In this document: positions 24,623 to 37,989 of the stretch, one piece after another
Layout of the letters: each line of letters opens with the position of its first letter
How positions within the stretch are numbered: the first letter of the stretch is position 1
Origin: Sphingobium yanoikuyae
GTDB taxonomy: Bacteria > Pseudomonadota > Alphaproteobacteria > Sphingomonadales > Sphingomonadaceae
DNA length: 64,000 bases
Direction: 5' to 3'
Assembly (NCBI RefSeq): GCF_013001025.1
Contig: NZ_CP053021.1
Span: forward strand, 2,501,001-2,565,000
Program-made: the position numbers and the translations under genes
Notes under the pieces: generated by a model
Seen by the model: only the letters and a program-made list of their open reading frames with translations
Databases searched by the model: none
Told to the model about the DNA's origin: nothing

Positions 24623-27484
24623 ATGAACAAGGCGTTTCCGTGCGTCGCCATGTCGGTGAGCATGCTGGCCATGATTGCGGCCTCGGCCCCCGCACTGGCC
24701 CAGGCAGAACCCCAGCCGACACCCCAGGCCGATGCATCACAGGGTGAAGCCACCACCGCCGACATCGTCGTCACCGGCTTTCGCGGCAGCCTGCAAAAGG
24801 GGATCGAACTGAAGCGCGAAGCCGTGGGCGTGCGCGACTCCATCGTTGCCGAGGACATCGGCAAATTCCCGGAGGCCAATGTCGCGGATTCCCTGCAGCG
24901 TATTCCGGGCGTGTTCCTCAGCCGCGACGGTGCATCGAACGAGGGCCAGCGCATCAGCATCCGCGGCCTGGGATCGGAATTCACCGTCACCACCATCAAC
25001 GGCGCGCCGGTGCGCACGACATCGTCACAGAATGTCGGCAGTTCGACCCGCGACTTCAATTATGACGTCTTCCCATCCGAACTGTTCGGCCGTGTCGATG
25101 TCTACAAGACCCCGCTCGCCAATCTGGAAGAAGGCGGCATCGGCGGCAATGTCGACCTGCAGACGCCCCGCCCCTTCGACAGCAAGGACCGGGTCATCCG
25201 CTATACCGCCCAGGCCAATTACAACACCCAGTCGAAGAAGTGGCAGCCGCGCGGATCGCTGCTGCTGAGCGACACATGGGGCGACTTCGGTGTGTTGCTG
25301 GGCGCGGCCTATGCCAAGAATGTCAATGAACGGTCCGGCTTCCAGTCGACCGGCGGCTATAACAGCTCGGTTATCGGTTCGCGTGCCTATGCCGGACCAA
25401 CCACGACCGGCGGCCCGTTCCAGTTCCAGCTCGACCTCGACAATCCGCTGGCCAATTATGGGTCGCTCACCCGCGACCAGGTGGCCAACGCCTATATGCC
25501 GCGCTTCTACCGCGTCTTCACTTCGAACAATGAGCGTGAGCGGCTGGGCCTGGTCGGGTCGCTGCAATATAAGTCGGATCGGCTGGAACTGAGCGCCGAC
25601 GGCATCTTCTCGCAGCTCAAGGATCAGGCGGACGAGTTCACCTTCGGCGTCGCGGTGCGCAACTCCCGCACCGTGCCGGGATCGACCAGCGCACCGGGCA
25701 CCGGCACCAATTCCGGCCTGATCCCGCTCGATGTGAAGATCGACGAATATAATAATCTCTACGGCACGTTCGGGAACAGCAGCTTCATCAACGAGAATTT
25801 CTTCCGCAATGCCCGCACCCGCTTCAAATATGGCATCATCCGGGGCGTCTATGACTTCACCGACAATCTGAAATTGTCGGCCCAGGCCAATCTGAGCGAG
25901 AGCAACGCCCGCTACACCGCCAACCGGATCGTCAGCAACATCTATGGCGTGACCAGCACATTCGACCCGACCGGCAATGTCACCTATCCGACCATCAGTT
26001 CGCCGGTCGATTTCACCGATCCGTCAAACTACACCACGCCGACGCTGGGCTTCTCGCTCAACCGCGAGATCGACAAGCAGAAGACGGCACGCGCCGTCCT
26101 CGACTGGTCGCTGCTGGACGATGGCGAACGCAGGTTCGCGCTCAAGATCGGCGGCAGCTATGTGAACACGGGCAAACGCATCTCGACCCAGGACGGCAGC
26201 AGCATCGCGGCCGGCAAGTTGGTCGGCCTCGACGTCTTTTCCTACATGGATCCCTATATCCAATATGGCGCGATCCGCGATGGCGGCAATTCGGGCTATC
26301 CGTCCCAATTTGCGAGCTTCCCGCGCTCCTTCGTGATGGACTATCTCGATGCCAACGCGGCGAACGAGGCGGCCAACATCAATCTCAACGCGGCCTTCAA
26401 CGCGAAGGAAATCGTCAAGACGGCCTTCTTCGAGAGCAATTTCGCCCTGCCGCTGTTCGGCAAGGAACTGCGCGGCTATGCCGGCCTGCGCTATTCCGAC
26501 ACCCGCACCATCATCAACAATTATCAGAGCGCGGGCGCCGGCGTCTTCCTGCCGCAGCGGCGCGAGGGCGGCTATGAAAATTGGTTGCCATCGGCCAGCC
26601 TGGCCTATGACCTGACGTCCAGCTTGCTGCTGCGTGCGTCAGCCGGCAAGACGATCACCCGTGCGGCGCTGACCGCCATTGCCGGCGGCACCATCGTGCC
26701 CAACGTCTTCAATCCCGACGTCACGGTCGGCAATCCCAATTTGCGGCCCCAGGTCGCGACCCAGTATGACGCCGGCGTCGAATGGTATTTCGCCCCCGGC
26801 GCGCTGCTGAGCGTCGGTGCCTTCAAGAAGGACATTACCGATCGCGCAACCGCGGTGCAGGACTTCGTCACCTTCGGCTCACTCGGCCTGCCGTCGAGCG
26901 CGTTCAACACGACCTCGCTGGGCTTCCCCGGCGGCACCATCCCGGATGATTTCCTGATCCGCCGGACCCAATATATCAATCAGGGCCAGTTGAAGCTGAA
27001 GGGGCTGGAATTTGCCTATCAGCAGAATTTCACTTTCCTGCCCAAGCCGTTCGACGGGCTTGGCTTTACCGGCAGCCTGACGCTGATCGACCAGAAGGGC
27101 GATGATTTCGTCACCACCGAAGGGACGCGCGTGCCGATCTCCTTCGTGCCGGAATATAGCTACAGCGCGACGCTCTTCTACGAAAAGGGCCCGTTCGCGA
27201 TCCGCGGTTCCTATAATTACCGCGCCAAGACCGGCATCACCTCGCAAAATACCGGCAACGACCAGATCCCCTATACCGCGCCGCAGGGCTTCCTCGACGG
27301 GACGATCAGCTACCGGTTCAGCGATGCGCTGGAGGTGCGCGTCGATGCGCTGAACATCACCAACGAGAATGTCTATATCTATTATCAGGATCCGGACGGA
27401 CCGAAGGGCAATGGCCAGTCGCGGCGCGACAACAGCTTCTTCAACGGCACGACCATTTCGCTCGGCATTCGCGGCAAATTCTGA
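24623..27484 (+). CDS. Large TonB-dependent receptor (TonB-Xanth-Caul type), pectin locus
   Basis: The ATG at 24623 is preferred over the one at 24617 because the GGAGG ribosome site abuts the earlier one. The 953-residue product has a signal peptide ending ALAQA, TonB box DIVVTGFRGSL, and plug motifs GKFPEANVADSLQRIPGV and ISIRGLGSEFTVTTINGAPV. A long barrel ends SLGIRGKF. This type imports oligosaccharides in sphingomonads and Caulobacter. Co-location with GH105, KduI and a hexuronate transporter indicates pectic oligosaccharides as cargo. Confidence 0.9.
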   Translation: MNKAFPCVAMSVSMLAMIAASAPALAQAEPQPTPQADASQGEATTADIVVTGFRGSLQKGIELKREAVGVRDSIVAEDIGKFPEANVADSLQRIPGVFLSRDGASNEGQRISIRGLGSEFTVTTINGAPVRTTSSQNVGSSTRDFNYDVFPSELFGRVDVYKTPLANLEEGGIGGNVDLQTPRPFDSKDRVIRYTAQANYNTQSKKWQPRGSLLLSDTWGDFGVLLGAAYAKNVNERSGFQSTGGYNSSVIGSRAYAGPTTTGGPFQFQLDLDNPLANYGSLTRDQVANAYMPRFYRVFTSNNERERLGLVGSLQYKSDRLELSADGIFSQLKDQADEFTFGVAVRNSRTVPGSTSAPGTGTNSGLIPLDVKIDEYNNLYGTFGNSSFINENFFRNARTRFKYGIIRGVYDFTDNLKLSAQANLSESNARYTANRIVSNIYGVTSTFDPTGNVTYPTISSPVDFTDPSNYTTPTLGFSLNREIDKQKTARAVLDWSLLDDGERRFALKIGGSYVNTGKRISTQDGSSIAAGKLVGLDVFSYMDPYIQYGAIRDGGNSGYPSQFASFPRSFVMDYLDANAANEAANINLNAAFNAKEIVKTAFFESNFALPLFGKELRGYAGLRYSDTRTIINNYQSAGAGVFLPQRREGGYENWLPSASLAYDLTSSLLLRASAGKTITRAALTAIAGGTIVPNVFNPDVTVGNPNLRPQVATQYDAGVEWYFAPGALLSVGAFKKDITDRATAVQDFVTFGSLGLPSSAFNTTSLGFPGGTIPDDFLIRRTQYINQGQLKLKGLEFAYQQNFTFLPKPFDGLGFTGSLTLIDQKGDDFVTTEGTRVPISFVPEYSYSATLFYEKGPFAIRGSYNYRAKTGITSQNTGNDQIPYTAPQGFLDGTISYRFSDALEVRVDALNITNENVYIYYQDPDGPKGNGQSRRDNSFFNGTTISLGIRGKF

Positions 27485-27497
27485 CCCCTCCCCCCTT

Positions 27498-27527
27498 GGG
27501 CGCCGGGGACTGCACGCCCCGGTGCCC
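27498..27527 (+). terminator. Strong GC hairpin between TBDR and transporter genes
   Basis: GGGCGCCGGGG pairs with CCCCGGTGCCC around an 8-base loop, followed by ATCTTTTC. It lies 14 bases after the TBDR stop. It may be a partial terminator that lets receptor mRNA exceed downstream mRNA, or a 3' stabilising hairpin; the short T-run makes full termination doubtful. Confidence 0.6.
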
Positions 27528-27546
27528 ATCTTTTCGCGAGACGATC

Positions 27547-28857
27547 ATGACCATGCCGCATCCCGCCCCGGATATCGTCGATGACGCCGTTGCCGGCGCC
27601 AGCGATCGGGCCAGCCGCTATCGCTGGCTGATCTGCGGCCTGCTGTTCGCGGCGACCGCGATCAACTATGTCGACCGGCAGATGATCGGCGTGCTCAAGC
27701 CCGTGCTGCAGGCCGAACTGGGCTGGCGCGAGAGCGACTATGCCAATATCGTCTTCTGGTTCCAGTGCGCCTATGCGCTGGGTTTCCTGGCGATGGGCCG
27801 CTTCATGGACCGGGTCGGCGCGCGGATCGGCTATGCCGCTGCCTTCACCTTCTGGACGCTCGCCCATGCCGCCCATGGCCTGGTCAGCGGCATCGCCCAG
27901 TTCATCGCCGTCCGCTTTGCCCTGGGCATTGGCGAGGCGGGCAATTTCCCGGCCGGCCTGAAGGTCGTGGCCGAATGGTTTCCCCAGAAAGAACGGGCGT
28001 TGGCGATCGGCCTGTTCAACGCCGGCGCCAATGTCGGCGCGATCGCCACGCCGCTGATCGTGCCCGCCATCACCATCGCCTACGGCTGGCGCGCCGCCTT
28101 CATCGTCACCGGTCTCGCCAGCCTGATCTGGGTGGCGGCCTGGCTGCTCCTCTATCGCCGGCCGGAGGATCATGCGCGGGTATCGCCCGGTGAACTCGCC
28201 TATATCCGCAGCGATCCGGTGCGCGCCAGCACGCCCATCCCCTGGTCACGCCTGTTCACTATTCGCCAGACCTGGGCCTATGCGCTGCCCAAATTCTGTA
28301 TCGATCCGATCTGGTGGATGTTCCTCTTCTGGCTGCCCGATTTCCTCGGCAAGCGCTATGGCCTCGACCTCAAGAGCTTCGGTCCGCCGCTGGTCGTCAT
28401 CTATCTGATGTCGGACGCGGGCAGCGTGCTGGGCGGCTGGGCATCGTCGCGGCTGATCGCACGCGGCTGGAGCGTCAATGCCGCGCGCAAGGCGACGTTG
28501 CTGGCGTGCGCGCTGGCGGTGCTGCCGGTGGTGACCGTCCAGTCGATCGACAATCTCTGGGCGGCGGTGCTGCTGATCGGTCTTGCGACCGCCGGACACC
28601 AGGCCTTTTCCGCCAATATCCTGACTTTGCCGTCCGACCTGTTCCCGCGCGCCGCCGTGGGATCGGTGGTCGGCATCGGCGGCACGGCCGGCGCGATCGG
28701 CGGCATGCTGATAGCCCAGTTCGTCGGCTATGTGCTGGACATGACCGGCAGCTATGCCCTGATCTTCGCCGTCGCCGGCAGCGCCTATCTGGTGGCGCTG
28801 GCGCTGCTCCACATCATCAGTCCCCGTCTCTTGCCTACTGGAGAGCTTGCATCATGA
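27547..28857 (+). CDS. MFS transporter, hexuronate (ExuT-like) family
   Basis: This 436-residue inner-membrane symporter has 12 predicted helices. Signature pieces are INYVDRQMIGVLKPVLQAEL, GRFMDRVGARIGYA (the conserved loop 2-3), RFALGIGEAGNFPAGLKVVA and EWFPQKERALAIGLFNAGAN, typical of the anion:cation symporter/ExuT group. It follows the TBDR and overlaps the GH105 gene by 4 bases. It probably moves unsaturated uronate products or galacturonate into the cytosol. Confidence 0.88.
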   Translation: MTMPHPAPDIVDDAVAGASDRASRYRWLICGLLFAATAINYVDRQMIGVLKPVLQAELGWRESDYANIVFWFQCAYALGFLAMGRFMDRVGARIGYAAAFTFWTLAHAAHGLVSGIAQFIAVRFALGIGEAGNFPAGLKVVAEWFPQKERALAIGLFNAGANVGAIATPLIVPAITIAYGWRAAFIVTGLASLIWVAAWLLLYRRPEDHARVSPGELAYIRSDPVRASTPIPWSRLFTIRQTWAYALPKFCIDPIWWMFLFWLPDFLGKRYGLDLKSFGPPLVVIYLMSDAGSVLGGWASSRLIARGWSVNAARKATLLACALAVLPVVTVQSIDNLWAAVLLIGLATAGHQAFSANILTLPSDLFPRAAVGSVVGIGGTAGAIGGMLIAQFVGYVLDMTGSYALIFAVAGSAYLVALALLHIISPRLLPTGELAS

Positions 28858-29993
28858 CCTTCCGCTCCTTCGCGCCGATCATGCTGGCCTGCGCCATCGC
28901 CGCGCCGGCCCATGCCGCCCAGCCCGCCCGCACACCGATCGAGGCGGCGGTGAAGCTGGCCGACTGGCAATTGGCGCGACTCGACGATCTGTCGCACATC
29001 CCCAGCGCCACCGACGAAACGCGCAAGACACGCGGCTGGGAACAGGCAGTGTTCTGGGTCGGCATGACCGCCCTCGCCGACGCCGGCGCGCCACCCCGGA
29101 TCAAGGAGGCAATCCTGGCGATGGGCCAGCGCAATGGCTGGAAGCCGGGCGACAATCTCTATTTCGCCGACGACCAGGCGATCGCCCAGGCCTATCTCTG
29201 GGCCGCAGCCCATGGCGCCGGCAAGGATGCGCTGGCGCCGACCCGCGCCGCGTTCGACACGGTGGTCGACAAGCCGGCGGTCACCACCCTTGCCTTCGCC
29301 ATTCCGCCACAAGGCTATGGCGCGACCGAATGCCTCAAGCGCTGGTGCTGGTGCGATGCCCTGTTCATGGCGCCGCCGGCCTTTGTCGAACTGTCGCGCC
29401 AGACCGGCGATGATCGCTATATGCGCTTTGCGATGAAGGAATTCTGGGCAACCACCGACTTCCTCTTCGACCCTGCCGAGCATCTCTATTATCGCGACAG
29501 CCGCTTCTTCGAGCGGCGCGACGAAAGGGGCCGCAAGCAGTTCTGGAGCCGGGGCAATGGCTGGGTATTCGGCGGCATCGCCCGTGTCCTCCCGCAGCTG
29601 GCGCAAGACAGCCCCGACCGCAGCCGTATGGAAGCGCTGTTCAAGGAGATGGCGGCGAAGATCAAGACGCTGCAGAAGCCGGACGGCTATTGGGCACCCT
29701 CGCTGCTGGCGCCGGAAAATGCGCCGCCCGAAACCAGCGGCACCGCCTTCTACACCTATGGCCTCGCCTGGGGGATCAAGGCCGGGCTGCTGCCCCGCGC
29801 CGAATATGAACCGGTGGTGCGCAAGGGCTGGGCCGCGCTGCAAAAGGCGATCCAACCCGACGGCCGACTGGGCTGGGTCCAGCAAGTTGGCGACCGGCCC
29901 GACAAGGTGGCCGCCAGCGACACCCAATATTATGGCGTCGGCGCCTTCCTGATGGCTGCGACCGCGGTGGCCGCGCTCGACGCGCAACGCTGA
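28854..29993 (+). CDS. GH105 unsaturated rhamnogalacturonyl hydrolase
   Basis: The ATG at 28854 overlaps the transporter stop. The 379-residue protein has a signal peptide ([13 protein letters not shown]) and an alpha/alpha barrel with the GH105 marks [15 protein letters not shown] (about 161-175), [17 protein letters not shown], a catalytic Asp in the WCD segment, and [16 protein letters not shown]105 enzymes remove the 4,5-unsaturated uronic acid from pectin-lyase products such as delta-GalA-Rha. The signal peptide puts it in the periplasm. It fits directly upstream of KduI and downstream of the PL26-type lyase reaction. Confidence 0.93.
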   Translation: MTFRSFAPIMLACAIAAPAHAAQPARTPIEAAVKLADWQLARLDDLSHIPSATDETRKTRGWEQAVFWVGMTALADAGAPPRIKEAILAMGQRNGWKPGDNLYFADDQAIAQAYLWAAAHGAGKDALAPTRAAFDTVVDKPAVTTLAFAIPPQGYGATECLKRWCWCDALFMAPPAFVELSRQTGDDRYMRFAMKEFWATTDFLFDPAEHLYYRDSRFFERRDERGRKQFWSRGNGWVFGGIARVLPQLAQDSPDRSRMEALFKEMAAKIKTLQKPDGYWAPSLLAPENAPPETSGTAFYTYGLAWGIKAGLLPRAEYEPVVRKGWAALQKAIQPDGRLGWVQQVGDRPDKVAASDTQYYGVGAFLMAATAVAALDAQR

Positions 29994-30013
29994 CGCGCGG
30001 GAGGACCAGCGGC

Positions 30014-34094
<4,081 letters not shown>

Positions 34095-34124
34095 GAGAGG
34101 CCGCTAAGACGCGGACACAGAAAA

Positions 34125-34150
34125 GCCGCCTTGGGGAGATCCGAGGCGGC
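34125..34150 (-). terminator. Intrinsic terminator downstream of the tRNA-fMet 3' fragment
   Basis: A GCCGCCT/AGGCGGC stem with loop GGAGAT is followed on the minus strand by TTTT. It resembles in sequence the hairpin at 61830-61860 below the intact tRNA-fMet (shared CCGCCTC and CTCCCC blocks), suggesting both derive from a tRNA-fMet downstream region. It also faces the end of the GH2 gene. Confidence 0.75.
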
Positions 34151-34173
34151 GTGCGTGTGCGTGTGTGTGTGTG
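34151..34173. repeat. GT dinucleotide tract
   Basis: A GT/GTGC-rich microsatellite of about 23 bases separates the terminator from the tRNA 3' fragment. Such tracts are uncommon in bacterial chromosomes and prone to slippage. No coding function is seen. Confidence 0.85.
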
Positions 34174-34191
34174 TGGTTGCGGGAGTAGGAT
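34174..34191 (-). repeat. tRNA-fMet 3'-end fragment, possible attachment-site copy
   Basis: TGGTTGCGGGAGTAGGAT is identical to 61878-61895, the acceptor stem, CCA and part of the T-arm of the complete tRNA-fMet, in the same orientation. Homology extends loosely (TCGAAC versus TTGAAC), then stops, so no full tRNA is present here. Such 3'-end duplications mark integration of islands into tRNA genes. This copy could be the far boundary of an element ending at the intact gene. Confidence 0.8.
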
Positions 34192-34514
34192 CTCGAACGG
34201 GCCTCAGGATAAGCCCAATGCAATGATTTTGCGTGATATTTCCCTGCGACTTGTCGAAGAGTCCCCCTGCAGTACCCCCATAAAGAACAATATGTGATGA
34301 GACGTGCATTTGTTTCGCTTAGCCGAAATTCCTGCCCCTCCAGCTCGACAACCATAAGCACGACGTCTCATTCTGGCCGATTGCGGAATTTCCGCTTTCA
34401 GAGTGGGGACAAGGAATTCCGGCCGTTCGTCCGCACGCGGCATTGATGTTGGCACCCGGTCCGATACGGAGATTACCAGACTACTTCCATTGCCATCGGC
34501 CTGACTCTCAGCGC
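34192..34514. other. Intergenic stretch without recognised features
   Basis: Between the tRNA fragment and the rhomboid stop there is no convincing reading frame on either strand. Base composition is lower in GC than the neighbouring catabolic genes, consistent with acquired DNA. Confidence 0.5.
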
Positions 34515-35687
34515 CTATTTAGCAGGCACGAAAGTTTCGGGAGGCAGCGTCCCATCTGGTGTGGTCGCCCCAGCGCGCGGCAACAGCCTCGGGCCGATGC
34601 ACAAACCGAACAGGAAGCCGCCCAGATGTGCCTCCCACGCCAGACCTCCGGTGGTGCCGCTCGCCCATGCCATGAACGCGAGCATCAAAAAGAGGAATGC
34701 GTTCTGCTTTATCAGGTCCAAGCAGATGCGCTGTACCCGCTTGGACCTGACCGCCAGCACGCCGCCGCCATCCGAAGACGTCCGGATCATCAGGCCAATA
34801 AGGCCGTATAGGCCGCCCGATGCACCGACCATCGGCACTGCGCCGAAAGGGTGCAGCGCCAGAAAGGTGGTAGCCCCGGCCAATGCGCTGAGAAAGAATA
34901 ATAGCCCGAAGCGCAGACCGTTGATCGGGACGAGTCCAAGCCGCGATGTAAGCGTGGGGCCGATTGCTGCCAACGCGGTCATGTTCATCATCAGATGCAT
35001 CGCGCTGCCATGCGCGAACATGTGTAGGAAGATCGTCTCGAATCGTCCCTCGGACAGCGCCTTGGCGGACAGCCCCCAGCGGAGCAAGCCCTCCGGTCCA
35101 CCGGTGAATGTTGTCCAGACCATCGAGACCACGCAGCCTGCACCAAGCAGCACCGCAGGCACCTTCATTTGCCAAGACAGCTCGGGCTCGGGTTCGGGCA
35201 GTTCGAATGCGAAGGGCTGGGCATCCGAGGCGAACCGCAGCTCACCATGTTCTTCCACCAGTTCAAGGCTGCCGCGTAGCGCCTCCATCACTTCGCGCGG
35301 CGCGATCACCGTCACAGTATCGCCGGGGACAAATTCGATGAACTGATGCGGCCACAGCTGCCACCACTCCTTTCCGGCAATGCGCCAGCGGGCATCGGTT
35401 TCGGATTTGGCGAAAAAGCCCTGTGCCTCCAGCACGGCCTCCAGCCACGCTGCCTGATCCGTCGAGACGATCATCAAGGAGGGTCTAAGGACGAACTGAA
35501 ACACCCACCCCAGCATCAGGAGTAGAATGAGGATCGGCGGGAAATGTCCCAGCCTATCGTTCAGCCAAAGAAAAAGCCCGACGGCAATCAGATTGGGAAG
35601 CAGTTGATAAAGGCTGTAGATTGGCACCAAGTCGCGCAGCAGCCCGTAACGCGACCTGATTGAAAGCTCATTGTCCTGGGCGGCCAT
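34515..35687 (-). CDS. Rhomboid family intramembrane serine protease
   Basis: The 390-residue product starts at ATG 35687 (TTG 35708 is an alternative; neither has a clear ribosome site). The N-terminal half has a hydrophobic pair near 30-75 and a soluble region (about 75-165). The rhomboid core follows with HMFAHGSAMHLMMNM, the catalytic serine in GASGGLYGLIG (about 275) and the catalytic histidine in WEAHLGGFLFG. It cleaves membrane-anchored proteins within the bilayer; the target is unknown. It lies alone in the scarred region, with no pectin or sulfur link apparent. Confidence 0.9.
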   Translation of the reverse strand: MAAQDNELSIRSRYGLLRDLVPIYSLYQLLPNLIAVGLFLWLNDRLGHFPPILILLLMLGWVFQFVLRPSLMIVSTDQAAWLEAVLEAQGFFAKSETDARWRIAGKEWWQLWPHQFIEFVPGDTVTVIAPREVMEALRGSLELVEEHGELRFASDAQPFAFELPEPEPELSWQMKVPAVLLGAGCVVSMVWTTFTGGPEGLLRWGLSAKALSEGRFETIFLHMFAHGSAMHLMMNMTALAAIGPTLTSRLGLVPINGLRFGLLFFLSALAGATTFLALHPFGAVPMVGASGGLYGLIGLMIRTSSDGGGVLAVRSKRVQRICLDLIKQNAFLFLMLAFMAWASGTTGGLAWEAHLGGFLFGLCIGPRLLPRAGATTPDGTLPPETFVPAK

Positions 35688-36218
35688 ATTGACGATGTGA
35701 TCCGGCAAAATCCGGTTTGCAATGCCGAATCATCGACCCGACTACAAATATCGCGACCGCTTTTCCCGGCAGAAGAGATGGCCGTGATACCCGGACGAAC
35801 GTCTGCATTCGGTATCACGGCTGCCTCTCTGAACGACCAACTAGGGCGCGTTGCTGCCTTCCGTCAGAAGGATTCTACAAGTCCGTGAATGACCGCTTTC
35901 CTGGGTGGGCTTCTCCGAAGGCGACAGTCGCGAAAGTCCCAGCGCCGGTCATAATTAGCATAATTAGAATGCCCGCCCATAAGCGCGCTAAACTCCCCGC
36001 CGAACGGTTTGGGTGGGGCACGTTGCGGAAGTTTGCGCTCCATAATGGTTCACGTCAAATTGGCGAGTCTTGAGCGCCGTGTCGAGCCCGTTGCGTGCGC
36101 TCTACGGAGTCATATTGGATACCGCGGCCAGCCTTCGCCGAGTACGTGAAGAAATTCTCCGAACCAGCCACAATAGCTACCATGTCGTCCATAGCGATGC
36201 CGCTCCACGGTCGAAATG
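35688..36218. other. Non-coding or degenerate stretch
   Basis: About 530 bases with no supported gene. Open frames here lack ribosome sites, have atypical composition and match no pattern I know. A short frame near 36068-36228 (starting TTG, ending PRSKC) is too weak to call. It probably represents decayed island DNA. Confidence 0.4.
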
Positions 36219-36461
36219 TTAGAAGCGCGAGTTTAGCGGTACGACACCCACGGCGAGAGCGCGTTCGTCGATCCGCGCGAGAGCTGCCCGCTTCCGCGCC
36301 GTGCGCCGAAGCCCTGAGTTGCGCATTGCTTCGGTGCGCTCAGGGCTATCAACGATACCGAGCTCGACTTTGCGGGCCCGGATCCGCGCCAAATGCTCTA
36401 AGAGAGTAGCGATCATTTTTGCTCCCTTCGCATCACCAGCTTGAATCGCCTTCGACATCAT
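36219..36461 (-). CDS. Small hypothetical protein downstream of the IS insertion
   Basis: Starting at the double ATG at 36461, the frame gives 80 residues (MMSKAIQAGDAKGAKMIATL then LEHLARIRARKVELG), helical and basic, ending PLNSRF. An apparent longer start lies inside the IS and is an artefact. If the IS is removed, this start overlaps the end of the gene now truncated at 37313, so both were probably one operon. No family is recognised. Confidence 0.45.
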   Translation of the reverse strand: MMSKAIQAGDAKGAKMIATLLEHLARIRARKVELGIVDSPERTEAMRNSGLRRTARKRAALARIDERALAVGVVPLNSRF

Positions 36462-36469
36462 CGTCAGTT

Positions 36470-36925
36470 CTAGGCCGCGTTGACAAAGTGTGGCAACCAT
36501 CTGCGAATGGCGGCGAGGTTCAGGAAGCTTGCGAAGGATAGGGCTGTTTTGTCGTAACGGGTTGCGATCCGGCGGAACTGCTTGAGTTGGCCGAACATGC
36601 GCTCGATGCGGTTGCGGTCACGATAGCGGCGGAAGTCGCAGTGAATGGGTTCGCGGCGATTGGCCTTGGGCGGGATGATCGGCAGGATGCCGTGCATCAG
36701 CAGATTTTCGCGGACAGCATCACCGTCATAGCCCTTGTCGGCCAACAGCGCCTTGGGCTTGGCGACGGGGATCGCCATCAGGGCATCGACAGCGCCATAG
36801 TCGGACGCTTCACCGCCCGTCAGGATGAAGCCGATAGGGCGTCCCTGATTGTCACAGCGGGCGTGGACCTTGCACGTAAAGCCGCCGCGTGATCGACCAA
36901 GAGCCTGCGCAAAGGCCCCCCTTTT
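36470..36925 (-). CDS. IS427-like transposase, OrfB (reached by -1 frameshift)
   Basis: From the A4G6 run the -1 frame reads GRSRGGFTCKVHARCDNQG, LLADKGYDGDAVRENL (second catalytic Asp), then RYRDRNRIERMFGQLKQFRR with the catalytic Glu, ending HFVNAA. The TAG stop is made from the CTAG target duplication just outside the element. Without the frameshift it would lack an N-terminus. Confidence 0.85.
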   Translation of the reverse strand, partial: KRGAFAQALGRSRGGFTCKVHARCDNQGRPIGFILTGGEASDYGAVDALMAIPVAKPKALLADKGYDGDAVRENLLMHGILPIIPPKANRREPIHCDFRRYRDRNRIERMFGQLKQFRRIATRYDKTALSFASFLNLAAIRRWLPHFVNAA

Positions 36926-37322
36926 CCGCCCACCGCCGATACGTGGCCGCGGACTATGGTGCTGTCGATCATATGCTGCCAGTCGTCGGTCAGTCCCAAT
37001 TCCACCAATGTCGCCAGGATCGCATCCCACACGCCTTGCTCGGCCCAGCGCCGGAACCGCACATAGACTGAGTTCCACAGACCATAGCGTTCGTGCATAT
37101 CCCGCCACGGACAGCCGACCCGCAAAACATGCAGCATGCCGTTGAGGAAACGCCGGTTATCATGGGCAGGACGGGACTTGCGACCGCGCTCCGATGGCAG
37201 CAGTCCCGCGATCACATCCCATTCCTCATCCGTCAGATCGCCCCGGCCCATCGTCGCTCCTCGCAAAGAGAAGCTCTGAATCAGAAATCAGGCCGATTGG
37301 GAATCCACTTTGTCAACGCGAC
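36474..37322 (-). mobile_element. IS5-family (IS427-like) insertion sequence, 849 bp, intact
   Basis: The ends are 17-bp inverted repeats with one mismatch, GCCGCGTTGACAAAGTG at 36474 and GTCGCGTTGACAAAGTG read inward from 37322. They are flanked by direct CTAG duplications at 36470-36473 and 37323-37326. It holds two overlapping frames on the minus strand that together form a DDE transposase. The length, ends and frameshift organisation fit the IS427 group. It split a small-gene operon. Confidence 0.92.
36820..37266 (-). CDS. IS427-like transposase, OrfA
   Basis: The 148-residue frame contains the N-terminal transposase region: LTDEEWDVIAGLLPSERGRK, FLNGMLHVLRVGCPWRDMHE, YGLWNSVYVRFRRWAEQGVW and IDSTIVRGH with the first catalytic Asp. 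The start may be the inner ATG at 37251. Beyond GGKGG (about residue 118) the frame loses homology, where a -1 shift on an A4G6 run (36916-36925) would enter OrfB. Confidence 0.85.
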   Translation of the reverse strand: MRGATMGRGDLTDEEWDVIAGLLPSERGRKSRPAHDNRRFLNGMLHVLRVGCPWRDMHERYGLWNSVYVRFRRWAEQGVWDAILATLVELGLTDDWQHMIDSTIVRGHVSAVGGKGGPLRRLLVDHAAALRARSTPAVTIRDALSASS

Positions 37323-37687
37323 CTAGGGATCAACACCCTTACATGGCGCATGGGAGTAAATTTCGCGGGTGCAAATCCATCTGCATGTTGTGGACAGACG
37401 GTCGCATGAAACCCATCAGTCGTTCGTGAAAGAACGGCAGGCTTCGCGCATGTCTGGCACAGGGTACGAGAACGAGCCGTGGCCGCGTCTGTGAGAGCAA
37501 ATGCCGGTTCGCTATAGGTCTTCAAATAGACCCGCATCTCGCCAAATTTCTCCTTTGCCTGGACTACCGTTGTGGTTCCATCGACCTTTGCTACATCGTT
37601 GATCAGTTGCCGATAGAGCGCTTGCCATCCGGCCGGTAGACCGACTGCCAACTCGAGATTTCTTAGGAGAATTTCATCCTCAGTCAT
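37313..37687 (-). pseudogene. Hypothetical gene truncated at its 3' end by the IS
   Basis: The 124-residue frame (TEDEILLRNLELAVGLPAGW, LCQTCAKPAVLS and VCPQHADGF) has a cysteine arrangement CxxC...C that could bind zinc. Its last few codons and stop lie inside the IS right end. Removing the IS and one CTAG restores a C-terminus reading IPRTDDDVEGDSSW then stop, only slightly longer, so some function may remain. No family is recognised. It follows, with overlap, the frameshifted gene at 37680. Confidence 0.6.
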
Positions 37688-37989
37688 CTCGACCCGCTCC
37701 TATATTGAACATGCTGAATTCCATGTCGTCAGGCCGATCGCGGAACGTGATAGTTCCCGGCGCTTGAAGGTGTACAACGGTTGGAATGGCAGCCAGTTCT
37801 TCACCTGGTATCGTCAACGATGCCATGTATCCGTCGCTGTCGACCGCTTGCCGTCGCTCTCCAAGCAAGAAAATCTAGGGTAACACTGTTTATCTTCGCG
37901 ACGCCTTCGTCTGAAAGCACGCCCATAGCTGCTGCTACAATCCGGTCGAAATCCTCGGGCTTAATGTTACCCGTAAACTCGATACGCAT
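37680..37989 (-). pseudogene. Frameshifted hypothetical gene
   Basis: The frame from ATG 37989 reads RIEFTGNIKPEDFDRIVAAA and SVTLDFLAW, then becomes unnatural. A frame offset by one, entered at about 37868-37875 after a TTTT run, continues LGERRQAVDSDGYMASLTIP to a stop at 37680 that overlaps the next gene. Joined, they give about 100 residues. A single-base indel, real or a sequencing error, explains this. Family unknown. Confidence 0.55.

Noticed and set aside
34174..34260. A complete tRNA gene
   Set aside because: Only the 3' end fits; no 5' acceptor strand, D-arm or anticodon stem can be paired.
36219..37989. Toxin-antitoxin module in the small-gene operon
   Set aside because: Sizes would suit, but no toxin or antitoxin motif is recognisable.
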